Source of the DNA: SAT2750 sp964476375
GTDB taxonomy: Bacteria > Planctomycetota > Planctomycetia > Pirellulales > Pirellulaceae
Assembly (NCBI GenBank): GCA_964476375.1
Contig: CAYYZW010000047.1
Span: forward strand, 1-26,776
Length of the DNA stretch: 26,776 nucleotides
Reading direction: 5' to 3'
The notes below the pieces were generated by a model, which searched no databases, had not been told where the DNA came from, and was given only the letters and a program-made list of their open reading frames with translations. The position numbers and the translations under genes were made by a program. Shown here piece by piece: positions 8,236 to 15,733 of the stretch; the stretch's first letter is position 1; every line of letters starts with the position of its first letter.

Positions 8236-8672
8236 CGTGTCACCATCTGAGCCTTGATAATTCCGGGCCACGTCGAGGAAAGAAAAACCCAATTGCTGGC
8301 ATGCCTCTTCATCCTTGCCTGGTCAAGCCCTCATCATGCCGATCCGATCAAGAGAATTCAACCGGGTGCCCATCGGCTATCGCCTCGTCGTTACCACCGT
8401 TGCTGTAAATAGATTATAGGGTGACCTGGTATGTAGCAAGTAAGCGGCCGCCAGCCACCAGGCCCGGCCATGCCGCTTTTTCAGCCTGAAACCGTGCTTG
8501 TCTTAAGCTTCCAGTGGCAACGGTCGAGTATATTTAACTGGACAGGTTCCCACAGCAATTTCCGACCTGGCGTCTTTCGCCTCAAGGAAAACGACTGTCC
8601 AACAGAGGACTTTACCGTACACTTGGTCGACACCCGACAGCCGATCCGGGATTCCTCTGCGAGGAGGCAGTG
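8236..8672. other. Divergent intergenic region between two operons
   Basis: About 437 bases separate the start of the TPR/ExbB operon (minus) from the start of the next plus-strand gene. It contains a candidate minus-strand promoter (given separately) and, for the plus strand, a TATATT hexamer at 8529-8534 without a good -35 box. An open frame of 67 codons at 8470-8673 has no ribosome binding site, resembles nothing known and runs into the next gene; I do not call it a gene. No tRNA-like or other RNA structure was recognised. Confidence 0.5.
8413..8439 (-). promoter_or_regulatory. Candidate sigma-70-type promoter for the TPR/ExbB/ExbD operon
   Basis: On the minus strand a perfect TATAAT (8413-8418) stands 15 bases after TTGCTA (8434-8439), which matches four of six bases of the TTGACA consensus. 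Spacing is two bases shorter than ideal. Transcription would begin near 8406 and leave a leader of about 170 bases before the large TPR gene. It is the only perfect -10 hexamer noticed in this intergenic region. Confidence 0.4.
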
Positions 8673-10079
8673 ATGAAGTTTGGCAGCCAGGCCGATGATG
8701 TGCAGGATTCGCGGTCCCAGCGCACGCCGCCTCCTGATTACTCGTCCCGCAAGGTCCAACTCCGCCTGCTGGTGATCGTGGCCCTGGGGATGGCCTTGCT
8801 GCTCTCTTTCCAGTGGATCTGGGGACTCGTATCCCCTCCTGCCAGGGAGGTTCCCCTGCCCATCCAGCAGGACCTGGCCGGCGCCGAACCGGAGAGCTTT
8901 GGCCGAGAGCCGGAAACGGGGGATATCCGTGCTGCCTCGCTGGTCCAGGCGCGAGCCGACCTCTGGAACCTGATCCTTGACAGGCTCTCACCCGAAGAGG
9001 AAATCCTGATGCTCCGCACCCTGAGATTGGTGCGCCAGGAGGAACCGGTAACGGACCTGGAAAAACAGCGATGGTGGGAACTTTACCAGAAGCTCGACAG
9101 CAGCTGGGAGGACTATCACGACAAGGCCTTCCTGGCGATCAGCCAGAACAGTGAGAAACTCAATGATCAACAACTGGCTGTCTGGCTGGACGTCCTCAAG
9201 GTGATCGAGTCGGAATGGACCGGTTCGCTACGTGAGGGCCTGCTAGCGATTACCGGGAAGGCTCCCCTTTCTGATCTGCAACATGACTCGCTTGACGCCA
9301 TTCAGCAGGCCCTTGACCAGGCAGCCCTGTCACGTGTTCAGGACCATAGTGTTTTCCGCACTCGTGAAAATGCCGCCTGGTTTCGCATCATGGAACTGCT
9401 CCAGAACATGGATCAGAGCACGCTGGCCCGAGGTTCTCATGGACAGGTTGGCTACCTGCAGCTTTCCGAGCAGTCGGATTTTTACCGGGGTAAGCTGGTC
9501 CGACTACGAGGGACTGCCAAGCGAGGTTACCGCGTGACCGCCCCCATGAACCCACTTGGCATCCAGGAATACTCGGTTCTTTACGTACGGCCCCTCGATA
9601 CCGATTCCCCTGTGGTCCTGTTCTGCCTGGAAACCCCGGCCGGGTTCCCGCGACTTGCCAGCCGTGATAAGGATGGCCAGATCACGGAACTGAATCAACC
9701 GCTGGCAGTCACCGGTTACTACTTCAAGTCCTGGGTCTACCTGGCCGAGGTCGATGCCGTCAGCGCCCCGCTGTTGCTGACACGTTCTCCCGAGATAACC
9801 GGGGCCATCTCCACGTCCCCCGCTGTGCAACAGCCCCCCTCGGGAATGAGCGTGCTGCTAACCCTTTGTGGCACGGCCATGCTGTCGATTATGGTCGCTC
9901 TCCTGGTCGCCATACGTACCCGCCGGCGGGGACCGTCCAGGTCAGCTGTTTCTTCCGAGGTGGGTGACTCGCTGGCAGCCATTCCAGAGGACCAGGTGCT
10001 TCCCTCGATAAGAGAGTCGCTGACGTCACTCTCCGCCAACCCGCCGAAAGCGGGGGACGCCGGGCAGGGTAGTTTCTAA
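8673..10079 (+). CDS. Membrane-anchored protein of unknown function (one beta-domain copy)
   Basis: A 468-residue protein that I do not recognise as a named family. GAGGAGG (8661-8667) lies five bases before the ATG at 8673; a GTG directly in front of it is less well spaced. A transmembrane helix follows a short N-terminus (LLVIVALGMALLLSFQWIWGLV). A helical charged region comes next, then a beta-rich segment (about 290-385) with DFYRGKLVRLRGTAKRGYRV, LYVRPLDTDSPVVLF and LAVTGYYFKSWVYL. A second membrane helix lies near residue 405 (SVLLTLCGTAMLSIMVALLVAI), with a short polar tail. The large middle part probably faces the periplasm, with both ends cytoplasmic. The beta segment matches one in the next gene (G-x-FFK-x-W-Y against G-YYFKSWVY), so the two are diverged paralogues. 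The pair is probably co-transcribed (20 bases apart). An OB-fold-like barrel is possible but unproven. Confidence 0.75.
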   Translation: MKFGSQADDVQDSRSQRTPPPDYSSRKVQLRLLVIVALGMALLLSFQWIWGLVSPPAREVPLPIQQDLAGAEPESFGREPETGDIRAASLVQARADLWNLILDRLSPEEEILMLRTLRLVRQEEPVTDLEKQRWWELYQKLDSSWEDYHDKAFLAISQNSEKLNDQQLAVWLDVLKVIESEWTGSLREGLLAITGKAPLSDLQHDSLDAIQQALDQAALSRVQDHSVFRTRENAAWFRIMELLQNMDQSTLARGSHGQVGYLQLSEQSDFYRGKLVRLRGTAKRGYRVTAPMNPLGIQEYSVLYVRPLDTDSPVVLFCLETPAGFPRLASRDKDGQITELNQPLAVTGYYFKSWVYLAEVDAVSAPLLLTRSPEITGAISTSPAVQQPPSGMSVLLTLCGTAMLSIMVALLVAIRTRRRGPSRSAVSSEVGDSLAAIPEDQVLPSIRESLTSLSANPPKAGDAGQGSF

Positions 10080-10099
10080 CAGGTCCAGGGAGAAAACAG

Positions 10100-11638
10100 A
10101 TGCCTGCCGCTGCCTGCCATCGACCAGCCGACCTGGTCCCGGCCTTCCTGCTCTTCACCTGCCTGCTGGTATGCAGCCCGCTGGAAGGCTGGCAGCAGCC
10201 GGCGAAAAATTCCGGAAGCGGTTTCACAACTCGCCCCGGAGCCCGTTCCCCGGTCCAGGGCCTGGCCGATCCCCGGCAGCTCCTGGAGCTTTACGGCGTT
10301 GATGAAAGTCACCTGCGATTCCTGCTCGATGGCGAGCCGCTGTTGCCTGAAGAGATTGACGTGATCAGCAAGATCCTCATGCGGTTTGATGATCTAGGCC
10401 ACGAGAACATCCTGCGTTGGATGTCCCCCTCGGTCCCCTGGGATGAACTCGTCACGGAGGTGGAGGATCATCGTATTGATTTTTTCCGTATCGAGGGAAC
10501 TGCCCGCCTTGTGCAGCGGCAAAAGATCGTAGAGGAGGCGGCCATCCTTTATGGTTTTGACCACTTCTTCTGGGTCTTACTGGACATGCCCGGCGGCCAG
10601 AGGGTCCGTATCGCAACCCGGACCATCCCCTCCTCCTGGCCACTGGACGAACCACTGGCGGAACCCGCCGTGGCGCGGGCGATGTACCTCAAACACGGAC
10701 TGCAGGAAGAGGAGGGTGAGTTCTTCCTGTTTTCCGCCGCGCGGATCGAATGGTATCCCGCTCTCCCATCACGCTCCCTGGGAATTACCGAGGGGATGGT
10801 GGCCCTGGCCGGGATGGGAATGGACATCAGCCTGTTTGACAATGTCCGTTCCCGGAACCGGCGGTCACTGGGAGTTTATGAACGGGACTGTTTTTACCGG
10901 CTGCTGGAACTGGTCGCTGGAAAAATACCATCGTCCTGGACGATCCAGGCTCGGCCGATGGTATTGACCGAGCTACTGCGTTCCCCCCAGCACCACCATG
11001 GAGATTACCTGGATTTAAAAGCGACCGTCCGCCGGATCACCCGGATTGAAATCCCCGACAGGGATGTGCAGATTCGATTCGGAATGCAGCACTACTATCA
11101 AATGGACCTGTTCATGCCGCTTGGAGACCAGACGATCCAGATCAAGCTCAACCCTAACGACCAGCAGGGACTGACGTTCACCGGCCAGTTCCCACTTGTC
11201 GCCTGTGTCCACCAGCTGCCTGCTCGGCTGGCCCTGGCCCAGAAGCAGCTGGACGAGGGCAGCTATGCAGGAAGCATGCTCAACGAGACGATCAGAATAA
11301 AAGGATTCTTTTTCAAGATCTGGGGCTACCAAACCTCTTACTCTTCCGCCGATGATACGCCTCGACGCCAGTTGAGTCCCATGATCCTGGCTTTCGAACC
11401 CGAGGTTGTTGACCTGGATACCCGCCGGGACAGCCCCCTGGGCCTTGTCCTTTCTGTCCTGTTTGCTGTGATCCTGGCGGGCATCTGGTTTTTCTCCTGG
11501 CGTTCCAACCGGCGAACAGGGGCCGTACTCCAGTCCCGTCGGAAACGGGATCCACCCACCTCGCCCGAACAGTTCCGTGAGATGGCACGGCAACTGGAAC
11601 CGGGCGACGAAAAAGACGATCCGGAGGAGCCTACTTGA
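10100..11638 (+). CDS. Exported, C-terminally anchored protein with duplicated beta domain, unknown function
   Basis: A 512-residue protein related to its upstream neighbour. AGGGAG (10087-10092) stands seven bases before the ATG. A signal peptide (DLVPAFLLFTCLLVCSPLEG) is followed by a largely periplasmic region. One membrane helix lies near the C-terminus (about 448-467, GLVLSVLFAVILAGIWFFSW) and the tail is charged and cytoplasmic. Two similar beta-rich segments can be aligned by eye. The first contains FFRIEGTARLVQRQKI, HFFWVLLDMPGGQRVRI and FFLFSAARIEWYP. The second contains DYLDLKATVRRITRIEI, HYYQMDLFMPLGDQTIQI and IRIKGFFFKIWGYQT. This suggests an internal duplication of the domain that occurs once in the preceding protein. 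No catalytic motif was seen. A role as a paired envelope complex with the upstream protein is inferred only from adjacency and similarity. Confidence 0.75.
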   Translation: MPAAACHRPADLVPAFLLFTCLLVCSPLEGWQQPAKNSGSGFTTRPGARSPVQGLADPRQLLELYGVDESHLRFLLDGEPLLPEEIDVISKILMRFDDLGHENILRWMSPSVPWDELVTEVEDHRIDFFRIEGTARLVQRQKIVEEAAILYGFDHFFWVLLDMPGGQRVRIATRTIPSSWPLDEPLAEPAVARAMYLKHGLQEEEGEFFLFSAARIEWYPALPSRSLGITEGMVALAGMGMDISLFDNVRSRNRRSLGVYERDCFYRLLELVAGKIPSSWTIQARPMVLTELLRSPQHHHGDYLDLKATVRRITRIEIPDRDVQIRFGMQHYYQMDLFMPLGDQTIQIKLNPNDQQGLTFTGQFPLVACVHQLPARLALAQKQLDEGSYAGSMLNETIRIKGFFFKIWGYQTSYSSADDTPRRQLSPMILAFEPEVVDLDTRRDSPLGLVLSVLFAVILAGIWFFSWRSNRRTGAVLQSRRKRDPPTSPEQFREMARQLEPGDEKDDPEEPT

Positions 11639-11662
11639 CGACGGGCACCACAATCTCATACT
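11635..11662 (+). promoter_or_regulatory. Candidate promoter for mdh
   Basis: TTGACG (11635-11640, overlapping the stop of the preceding gene) is followed after 16 bases by CATACT (11657-11662), a match of five and four of six bases to the sigma-70 consensus. The leader to the mdh start would be about 88 bases and includes a small perfect hairpin, ATCGC-AGAA-GCGAT (11677-11690). A separate promoter makes sense because mdh is functionally unrelated to the genes before it. Confidence 0.3.
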
Positions 11663-11755
11663 CGTCTGATGAGTGGATCGCAGAAGCGATTTCCGATTAA
11701 AAACGCTGGCGAATTGCATCCAGTGATTCCCCGCCGCAAACAGGAGTGAGTCGAC

Positions 11756-12694
11756 ATGGCGCGTGCGAAGATCAGTATTATCGGTGCGGGGAACGTTGGG
11801 GCCACCACAGCACACTGGTGTGCCGCTGCCGAACTGGGGGATATTGTGCTGGTCGATATTCCAGCCGTCGACGGGATGCCCCAGGGCAAGGCACTGGACT
11901 TGATGGAAGCCTCACCGGTGATGGGATTCGACGCACACATCACGGGAACCACAAGCTACGAGGCGACCGAGGGGAGTGACGTGGTCGTCATCACCGCGGG
12001 CATCCCTCGCAAGCCCGGCATGAGTCGTGATGACCTGCTGGGAACCAACTCCAAGATCGTCGCTTCGGTAACCGAGGAAATTGCTCGCACCAGCCCTAAC
12101 TCGATCATTATTGTCGTCAGTAACCCACTGGACGCCATGGTCCAGCGTGCCTTCCAGGTCAGTGGTTTTCCACCCCAGCGTGTCCTCGGGCAGGCGGGGG
12201 TTCTGGATACCGCCCGATACCGGACCTTCCTGGCGATGGAACTGGGCGTCAGCGTGGAGGACGTTTCAGCCCTGTTGATGGGAGGTCACGGGGACACCAT
12301 GGTTCCAATCCCCAGCTGCACCTCGGTCGGAGGAATTCCGATCAACCAGTTGCTCGATGACCAGCGGTTGGCGGAAATCGTGGAGCGAACGCGAAAGGGA
12401 GGAGCAGAAATCGTGGGGCTGCTCAAGACCGGCAGTGCCTTTTATGCGCCGGCAGCAGCAACCACCCAGATGGTGGAGTCCATCCTCCGTGACAAGAAAC
12501 GACTCCTTCCATGTGCCGCCTACTGCGACAGTGAATACGGGGTGGGGGGGTACTACGTGGGCGTACCGGTGATTCTCGGAAGTGGCGGTGTGGAGCGGAT
12601 CGTTGAGCTGGCATTGAATGACGAGGAACAGGCAGCTTTCCAGCGAAGTGTCGATGCCGTCAAGGAACTTGTCTCGGTGATGGCGGAACTTTAG
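11756..12694 (+). CDS. mdh: Malate dehydrogenase, NAD-dependent, LDH-like type
   Basis: A 312-residue cytoplasmic enzyme that interconverts malate and oxaloacetate with NAD in the TCA cycle. The N-terminal Rossmann fold has GAGNVG at 10-15, and Asp34 (VLVD) at the end of the second strand indicates NAD rather than NADP. The substrate loop AGIPRKPGMSR carries Arg85 and Arg91; arginine at the specificity position (Arg85) marks malate rather than lactate dehydrogenase. Asn123 lies in SNPLD. The catalytic pair is Asp151/His178, in GVLDTARYR with Arg154 and in GGHGDTMVP. Length and motifs fit the LDH-like (tetrameric) malate dehydrogenases found in many bacteria and archaea. AGGAG (11742-11746) nine bases upstream supports the start. 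A run of seven G at about 12543-12549 lies inside the gene without breaking the frame. The next gene starts 90 bases later and is not an obvious functional partner. Confidence 0.95.
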   Translation: MARAKISIIGAGNVGATTAHWCAAAELGDIVLVDIPAVDGMPQGKALDLMEASPVMGFDAHITGTTSYEATEGSDVVVITAGIPRKPGMSRDDLLGTNSKIVASVTEEIARTSPNSIIIVVSNPLDAMVQRAFQVSGFPPQRVLGQAGVLDTARYRTFLAMELGVSVEDVSALLMGGHGDTMVPIPSCTSVGGIPINQLLDDQRLAEIVERTRKGGAEIVGLLKTGSAFYAPAAATTQMVESILRDKKRLLPCAAYCDSEYGVGGYYVGVPVILGSGGVERIVELALNDEEQAAFQRSVDAVKELVSVMAEL

Positions 12695-12784
12695 TCACAG
12701 CCGCCACTGACATTGACTTCCCGGGACAGCTTTCATACAAAGCGGCCACTCTCCCCGGCCCACTCCTTCTCGACCAGCGCTGCT

Positions 12785-13537
12785 ATGAATCGAATCCCGC
12801 AGCTCGCCGGGTGGCAGGCCCCCCAGCCACAGAAAGACCGGAAGCATGGGATGGGCCGTGAGCGGACCCATGGGGACTTCCACTACAGCCTGTTTACTCC
12901 GGTCCATTACGAGCCTGGATATTCCTATCCGCTGGTCGTCTGGCTGCACGCCAACGGCGGGCACCAGGAACAGCTGCTTGACGTGATGCCAGGTCTCAGT
13001 CTACGTAATTACCTGGCTATTGCGCCACGTGGACTGCACCTGGAAGTAGATTCTCCCGGCTGGCCATCCCAGGGACTCTGGACCGAGGTCGAACGCCGCG
13101 TGCTGGCCAGCATCGAAATTGCCAGCAGGAATTACCACGTTTCCCCCGACCACGTCTTCCTGGCAGGTGCCAGAGAGGGGGGAAGTGCCGCCCTGCAACT
13201 CGGACTTCACCATCCCCAGCGGTTCGCGGGGGTCATCTCCCTGGGAGGGGGTGTCCCTTTTGGGGCGACTCGATTTGCCAACCTTTACGCCGCCCGCGAC
13301 CTGCCACTTTTAATCACCCACGGCCGCCAGGCCCGGCAGTACGGGGAAGGGGAAGCGTGCCAGGATCTGCGCATGCTCCACGCCGCGGGAATGGCCCTTG
13401 CCGTCCGGCAATACCCGGAGGAGAACCAGCTTGATGCCCAGCTCCTGGGGGACGTGAACCGCTGGATCATGGAACAGGTAACAAGCCAGACCAGCCGTCT
13501 TCCGGAAAGCCCCACCGATGGCGACATCGCCTGCTGA
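12785..13537 (+). CDS. Alpha/beta-hydrolase-fold protein lacking the catalytic triad
   Basis: A 250-residue protein with the layout of the carboxylesterase/phospholipase (COG0400, dienelactone-hydrolase-like) group. YPLVVWLHANGG (residues 49-59) matches the oxyanion-hole strand. VSPDHVFLAGAREGG (119-133) matches the nucleophile elbow, and LPLLITHGRQ (173-182) matches the strand before the acid. In active members the elbow reads G-x-S-x-G; here it is G-A-R-E-G, with Arg130 in place of serine. The usual HG-x-x-D motif has no aspartate, and the usual C-terminal histidine region reads EENQLDAQLLGDVNRW with no histidine. It is therefore probably not a hydrolase. The frame is intact, so this looks like a conserved non-enzymatic form rather than a decayed gene. 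The ATG at 12785 is chosen over a TTG at 12713; neither has a good ribosome binding site. No signal peptide is visible. Confidence 0.75.
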   Translation: MNRIPQLAGWQAPQPQKDRKHGMGRERTHGDFHYSLFTPVHYEPGYSYPLVVWLHANGGHQEQLLDVMPGLSLRNYLAIAPRGLHLEVDSPGWPSQGLWTEVERRVLASIEIASRNYHVSPDHVFLAGAREGGSAALQLGLHHPQRFAGVISLGGGVPFGATRFANLYAARDLPLLITHGRQARQYGEGEACQDLRMLHAAGMALAVRQYPEENQLDAQLLGDVNRWIMEQVTSQTSRLPESPTDGDIAC

Positions 13538-13615
13538 CCAGGCACCTCTGCCGGGCCTTGTTTTACCTATCCTGCGCAGTCTTCTTGGCCAAGGTTGACC
13601 GAGCAAGAACGTCCG

Positions 13616-13645
13616 TTGACATCATCCGGGCGTATGCAGTACAAA
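13616..13645 (+). promoter_or_regulatory. Candidate sigma-70-type promoter at the head of the flagellar cluster
   Basis: A perfect TTGACA (13616-13621) is followed after 18 bases by TACAAA (13640-13645), which matches four of six bases of the -10 consensus. Transcription would start near 13652, about 70 bases before the preferred GTG start of the kinase-like gene. It would read into fliF and the following flagellar genes, which have no other large gap until the sulfotransferase. No sigma-54 or sigma-28 type box was noticed here. Confidence 0.4.
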
Positions 13646-13719
13646 CTCGCGGCCTGTTTTCACAGGTCGGGAGGACGCATCGTGCCATTCAAAAGATCGA
13701 GAAGGGGACGGAGGGAACC

Positions 13720-14223
13720 GTGCCTGTAAATAACCTGCGCCTGTTCACACGTCGCCGCAGTCCGGACTGGCAGCATTTCGATCTTACCGGGATGCTCGCC
13801 GAGGTCTGCTCCGGTTTGGAAGCGGATGCTTCCAAACGGGCCATCCAGATCCAGCAGTCGTTTCCTTCAGAGCTGACTCTCTATGGAGATCCAGTACTGA
13901 TCCGCAAGGCAATTACGAACCTCGTAGAAAATGCAATGGAGGCGATGCCCGAGGGAGGAACGGTACATATCGGCGCGAGCAGCGATGCGACAGCGACAGA
14001 TATCCATGTCCAGGATGGGGGCAGCGGGATCGAGAGCCACGAAGTCGAAAGAATTTTCCATCCTTTTTTCACGACCAAGGCCGGGTCGCTTGGACTCGGC
14101 CTGGCGATCGTACGGCAAGTCGCCGAAACACACGGAGGCATGATACGGGTTGCCCAGATGAACAGCGGTGGTTCGCTGGTCTCCCTCCGACTTCCACGCC
14201 GCATGGCTCGCCGGGCCGCCTGA
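13720..14223 (+). CDS. Stand-alone histidine-kinase-type ATPase domain protein
   Basis: A 167-residue protein consisting almost only of a HATPase_c domain like that of NtrB/PhoR-type histidine kinases. The ATP-binding boxes are complete: N box NLVENAMEAMP (67-77), G1 box DGGSGI (99-104), F box IFHPFFTTK (112-120) and G2 box GLGLAIVRQ (125-133). The helix pair that carries the phosphorylated histidine is missing: no H-x-x-(R/N)-x-P motif lies upstream. The frame is open back to a TTG at 13558, but that extension does not supply a histidine motif either. The GTG at 13720 follows GGAGGG (13710-13715) at four bases and lies after a candidate promoter, so it is preferred. The gene ends 46 bases before fliF and is probably co-transcribed with it. 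It could be a regulator acting on another kinase, or an anti-sigma-like ATPase; the sequence does not decide. Confidence 0.7.
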   Translation: MPVNNLRLFTRRRSPDWQHFDLTGMLAEVCSGLEADASKRAIQIQQSFPSELTLYGDPVLIRKAITNLVENAMEAMPEGGTVHIGASSDATATDIHVQDGGSGIESHEVERIFHPFFTTKAGSLGLGLAIVRQVAETHGGMIRVAQMNSGGSLVSLRLPRRMARRAA

Positions 14224-14269
14224 CCTGTTAACAACCCCATCTGACAAGAGACCTGCCGAAAACCAGCTC

Positions 14270-15691
14270 ATGGTGGAACCATCCAACAATAGCTACTCCA
14301 ACATCTCGCAACGATTGCGGGAACTGTCTGCCGGTGCGCGGCTGACAATCCTCTTCCTGCTGCTCCTGTTGCTTGCCAGCAGCTGGATCCTGATCCAGTC
14401 AGGGGAGGAGAACAACGAGTATCTCTACGGCGGTCGCGAGTTCAGCAACCTGGACCTGGCTGCCATGGAGCAGGCCTTTGCGACTGCCGACCTGAATGAA
14501 TCCGAAATTGTCGGTTCACGGATGCGCGTCCCGGCAGGGGAAAAATCACAATACCTGGCCAGCCTGCAGGGTGTCTTTGAGCCGAAACATCTCAACTCGG
14601 ATGTCGACAGTGTCCTGAAAGAAAACGACTGGTGGGGATCGAGTGAGCTTCGCAAGTTGCGGCTGAAAAACGCTACCGAGAAAGACCTCTCGCGGACCAT
14701 TGCCATGATGCCGGGGATCGAGGAAGCGAAGGTAAGTATCGATGAGTCCGTCGTGGCAGGCCTGCAAAAAGAAATGGAACGGACGGCACTGGCCGCCGTT
14801 AAACCGATCGGCAGCATGCAACTGGAGGCTCGCACTGCCGAGTCAATCCGGGACGTGGTATCGGCCCGTTACACTGGCCTGACGCGAAGCGGTGTGACCG
14901 TGATCGACCTGAACAGCGGGGAGATCTTCGGGAGTTCCTCCCAGGACAGTCCCTGGTCCGTCCTGGATGATCCGTATGCGATCCGCAAGCGGTACTACGA
15001 ACGGGAATGGCGCAGCAAGATCCAGGACATGGTCTCCATGATCCCGGGCGTCAAGGTCCAGGTCAACGTCATCCTGGAAGAGGCGGCGGAGCTCCACCCC
15101 GGCCAGCGAGCCTCGGACGACTCGGCCGGCAGCATGTTGATACCGATCAAGGGAATCGCGTCGATCGCCATCCCCCGCAGTTATTACCAGATGATCTTCG
15201 ACCAGCGAAACCCCCAGTCGCATGGCGGTGCCGGCACCGAAGCAACCGTGGCCCAGCTTGAGTTAATCGAGACAGAAGTGAGCGAGGCAGTCCAGCAGAT
15301 GATCGTGGGATTGATGCCCAATGTCTCGGCAGGGAAAGACCCTTATCCCCAGGTGCAGGTGAGTACCTACCTTGATTTCATGGGGCCTGAGCCGACCACC
15401 CTATCAGGCCCCCCGTGGAGTGCTCCTGACTGGATGAAAACAAACTGGCGACCCATCACCCTGGCGACGCTTGGACTGCTGGCACTGCTGATCGTATTAC
15501 TGAAATTCCGTCAGCGGGAGCAACCCGTCCCGGCCAACGAGACGCCACCGACCGATGCAACTGCCGAATCTGTGACCATGGAAGTCCATCCCTCGCAGCC
15601 CTCGCTGCGAGATGAACTGTCCCAGCTTGTTCATGAAGAGCCCGACTCGGTGGTGGAGACAATTTCGGAGTGGCTGCGAGATGCCGCCTGA
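14270..15691 (+). CDS. fliF: Flagellar MS-ring protein FliF
   Basis: A 473-residue FliF, the inner-membrane ring on which the flagellar basal body and export gate are built. A first membrane helix lies at about 24-42 (RLTILFLLLLLLASSWILI). A YscJ/FliF ring-building region follows (EFSNLDLAAMEQAF, ESEIVGSRMRVPAGEKSQYLASL) and a second one around VVSARYTGLTRSGVTVIDLNSGEIFG (195-221). The second membrane helix is at about 395-412. The C-terminal tail (EPDSVVETISEWLRDAA) is the acidic helix that binds FliG in other bacteria. It is shorter than the about 550 residues of enterobacterial FliF. The frame is open upstream to a GTG at 14168 inside the kinase-like gene, but the ATG at 14270 removes this overlap and gives the usual distance to the first helix. 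fliG follows after 42 bases. Confidence 0.88.
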   Translation: MVEPSNNSYSNISQRLRELSAGARLTILFLLLLLLASSWILIQSGEENNEYLYGGREFSNLDLAAMEQAFATADLNESEIVGSRMRVPAGEKSQYLASLQGVFEPKHLNSDVDSVLKENDWWGSSELRKLRLKNATEKDLSRTIAMMPGIEEAKVSIDESVVAGLQKEMERTALAAVKPIGSMQLEARTAESIRDVVSARYTGLTRSGVTVIDLNSGEIFGSSSQDSPWSVLDDPYAIRKRYYEREWRSKIQDMVSMIPGVKVQVNVILEEAAELHPGQRASDDSAGSMLIPIKGIASIAIPRSYYQMIFDQRNPQSHGGAGTEATVAQLELIETEVSEAVQQMIVGLMPNVSAGKDPYPQVQVSTYLDFMGPEPTTLSGPPWSAPDWMKTNWRPITLATLGLLALLIVLLKFRQREQPVPANETPPTDATAESVTMEVHPSQPSLRDELSQLVHEEPDSVVETISEWLRDAA

Positions 15692-15733
15692 CCAGGACAG
15701 CTGCAGCGCAGACCCTAATCGAGAAAAAATTCC

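Noticed and set aside
7405..8250. A 281-codon open frame on the plus strand
   Set aside because: Antisense to the large TPR gene, whose signal peptide and repeats are convincing. No ribosome binding site or recognisable domain.
8470..8673. A 67-codon open frame before the first membrane-protein gene
   Set aside because: No ribosome binding site, no recognisable motif, and it ends inside the well-placed ribosome binding site and start of the following gene.
13558..13719. A longer start (TTG at 13558) for the kinase-like protein
   Set aside because: The extension has no kinase motif and would overlap a good TTGACA promoter box; the GTG at 13720 has GGAGGG just upstream.
13538..14269. A sigma-28 or sigma-54 promoter controlling the flagellar cluster
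   Set aside because: I looked for TAAA...GCCGATAA and for TGGCAC...TTGC patterns before the kinase-like gene and fliF and saw no acceptable match.
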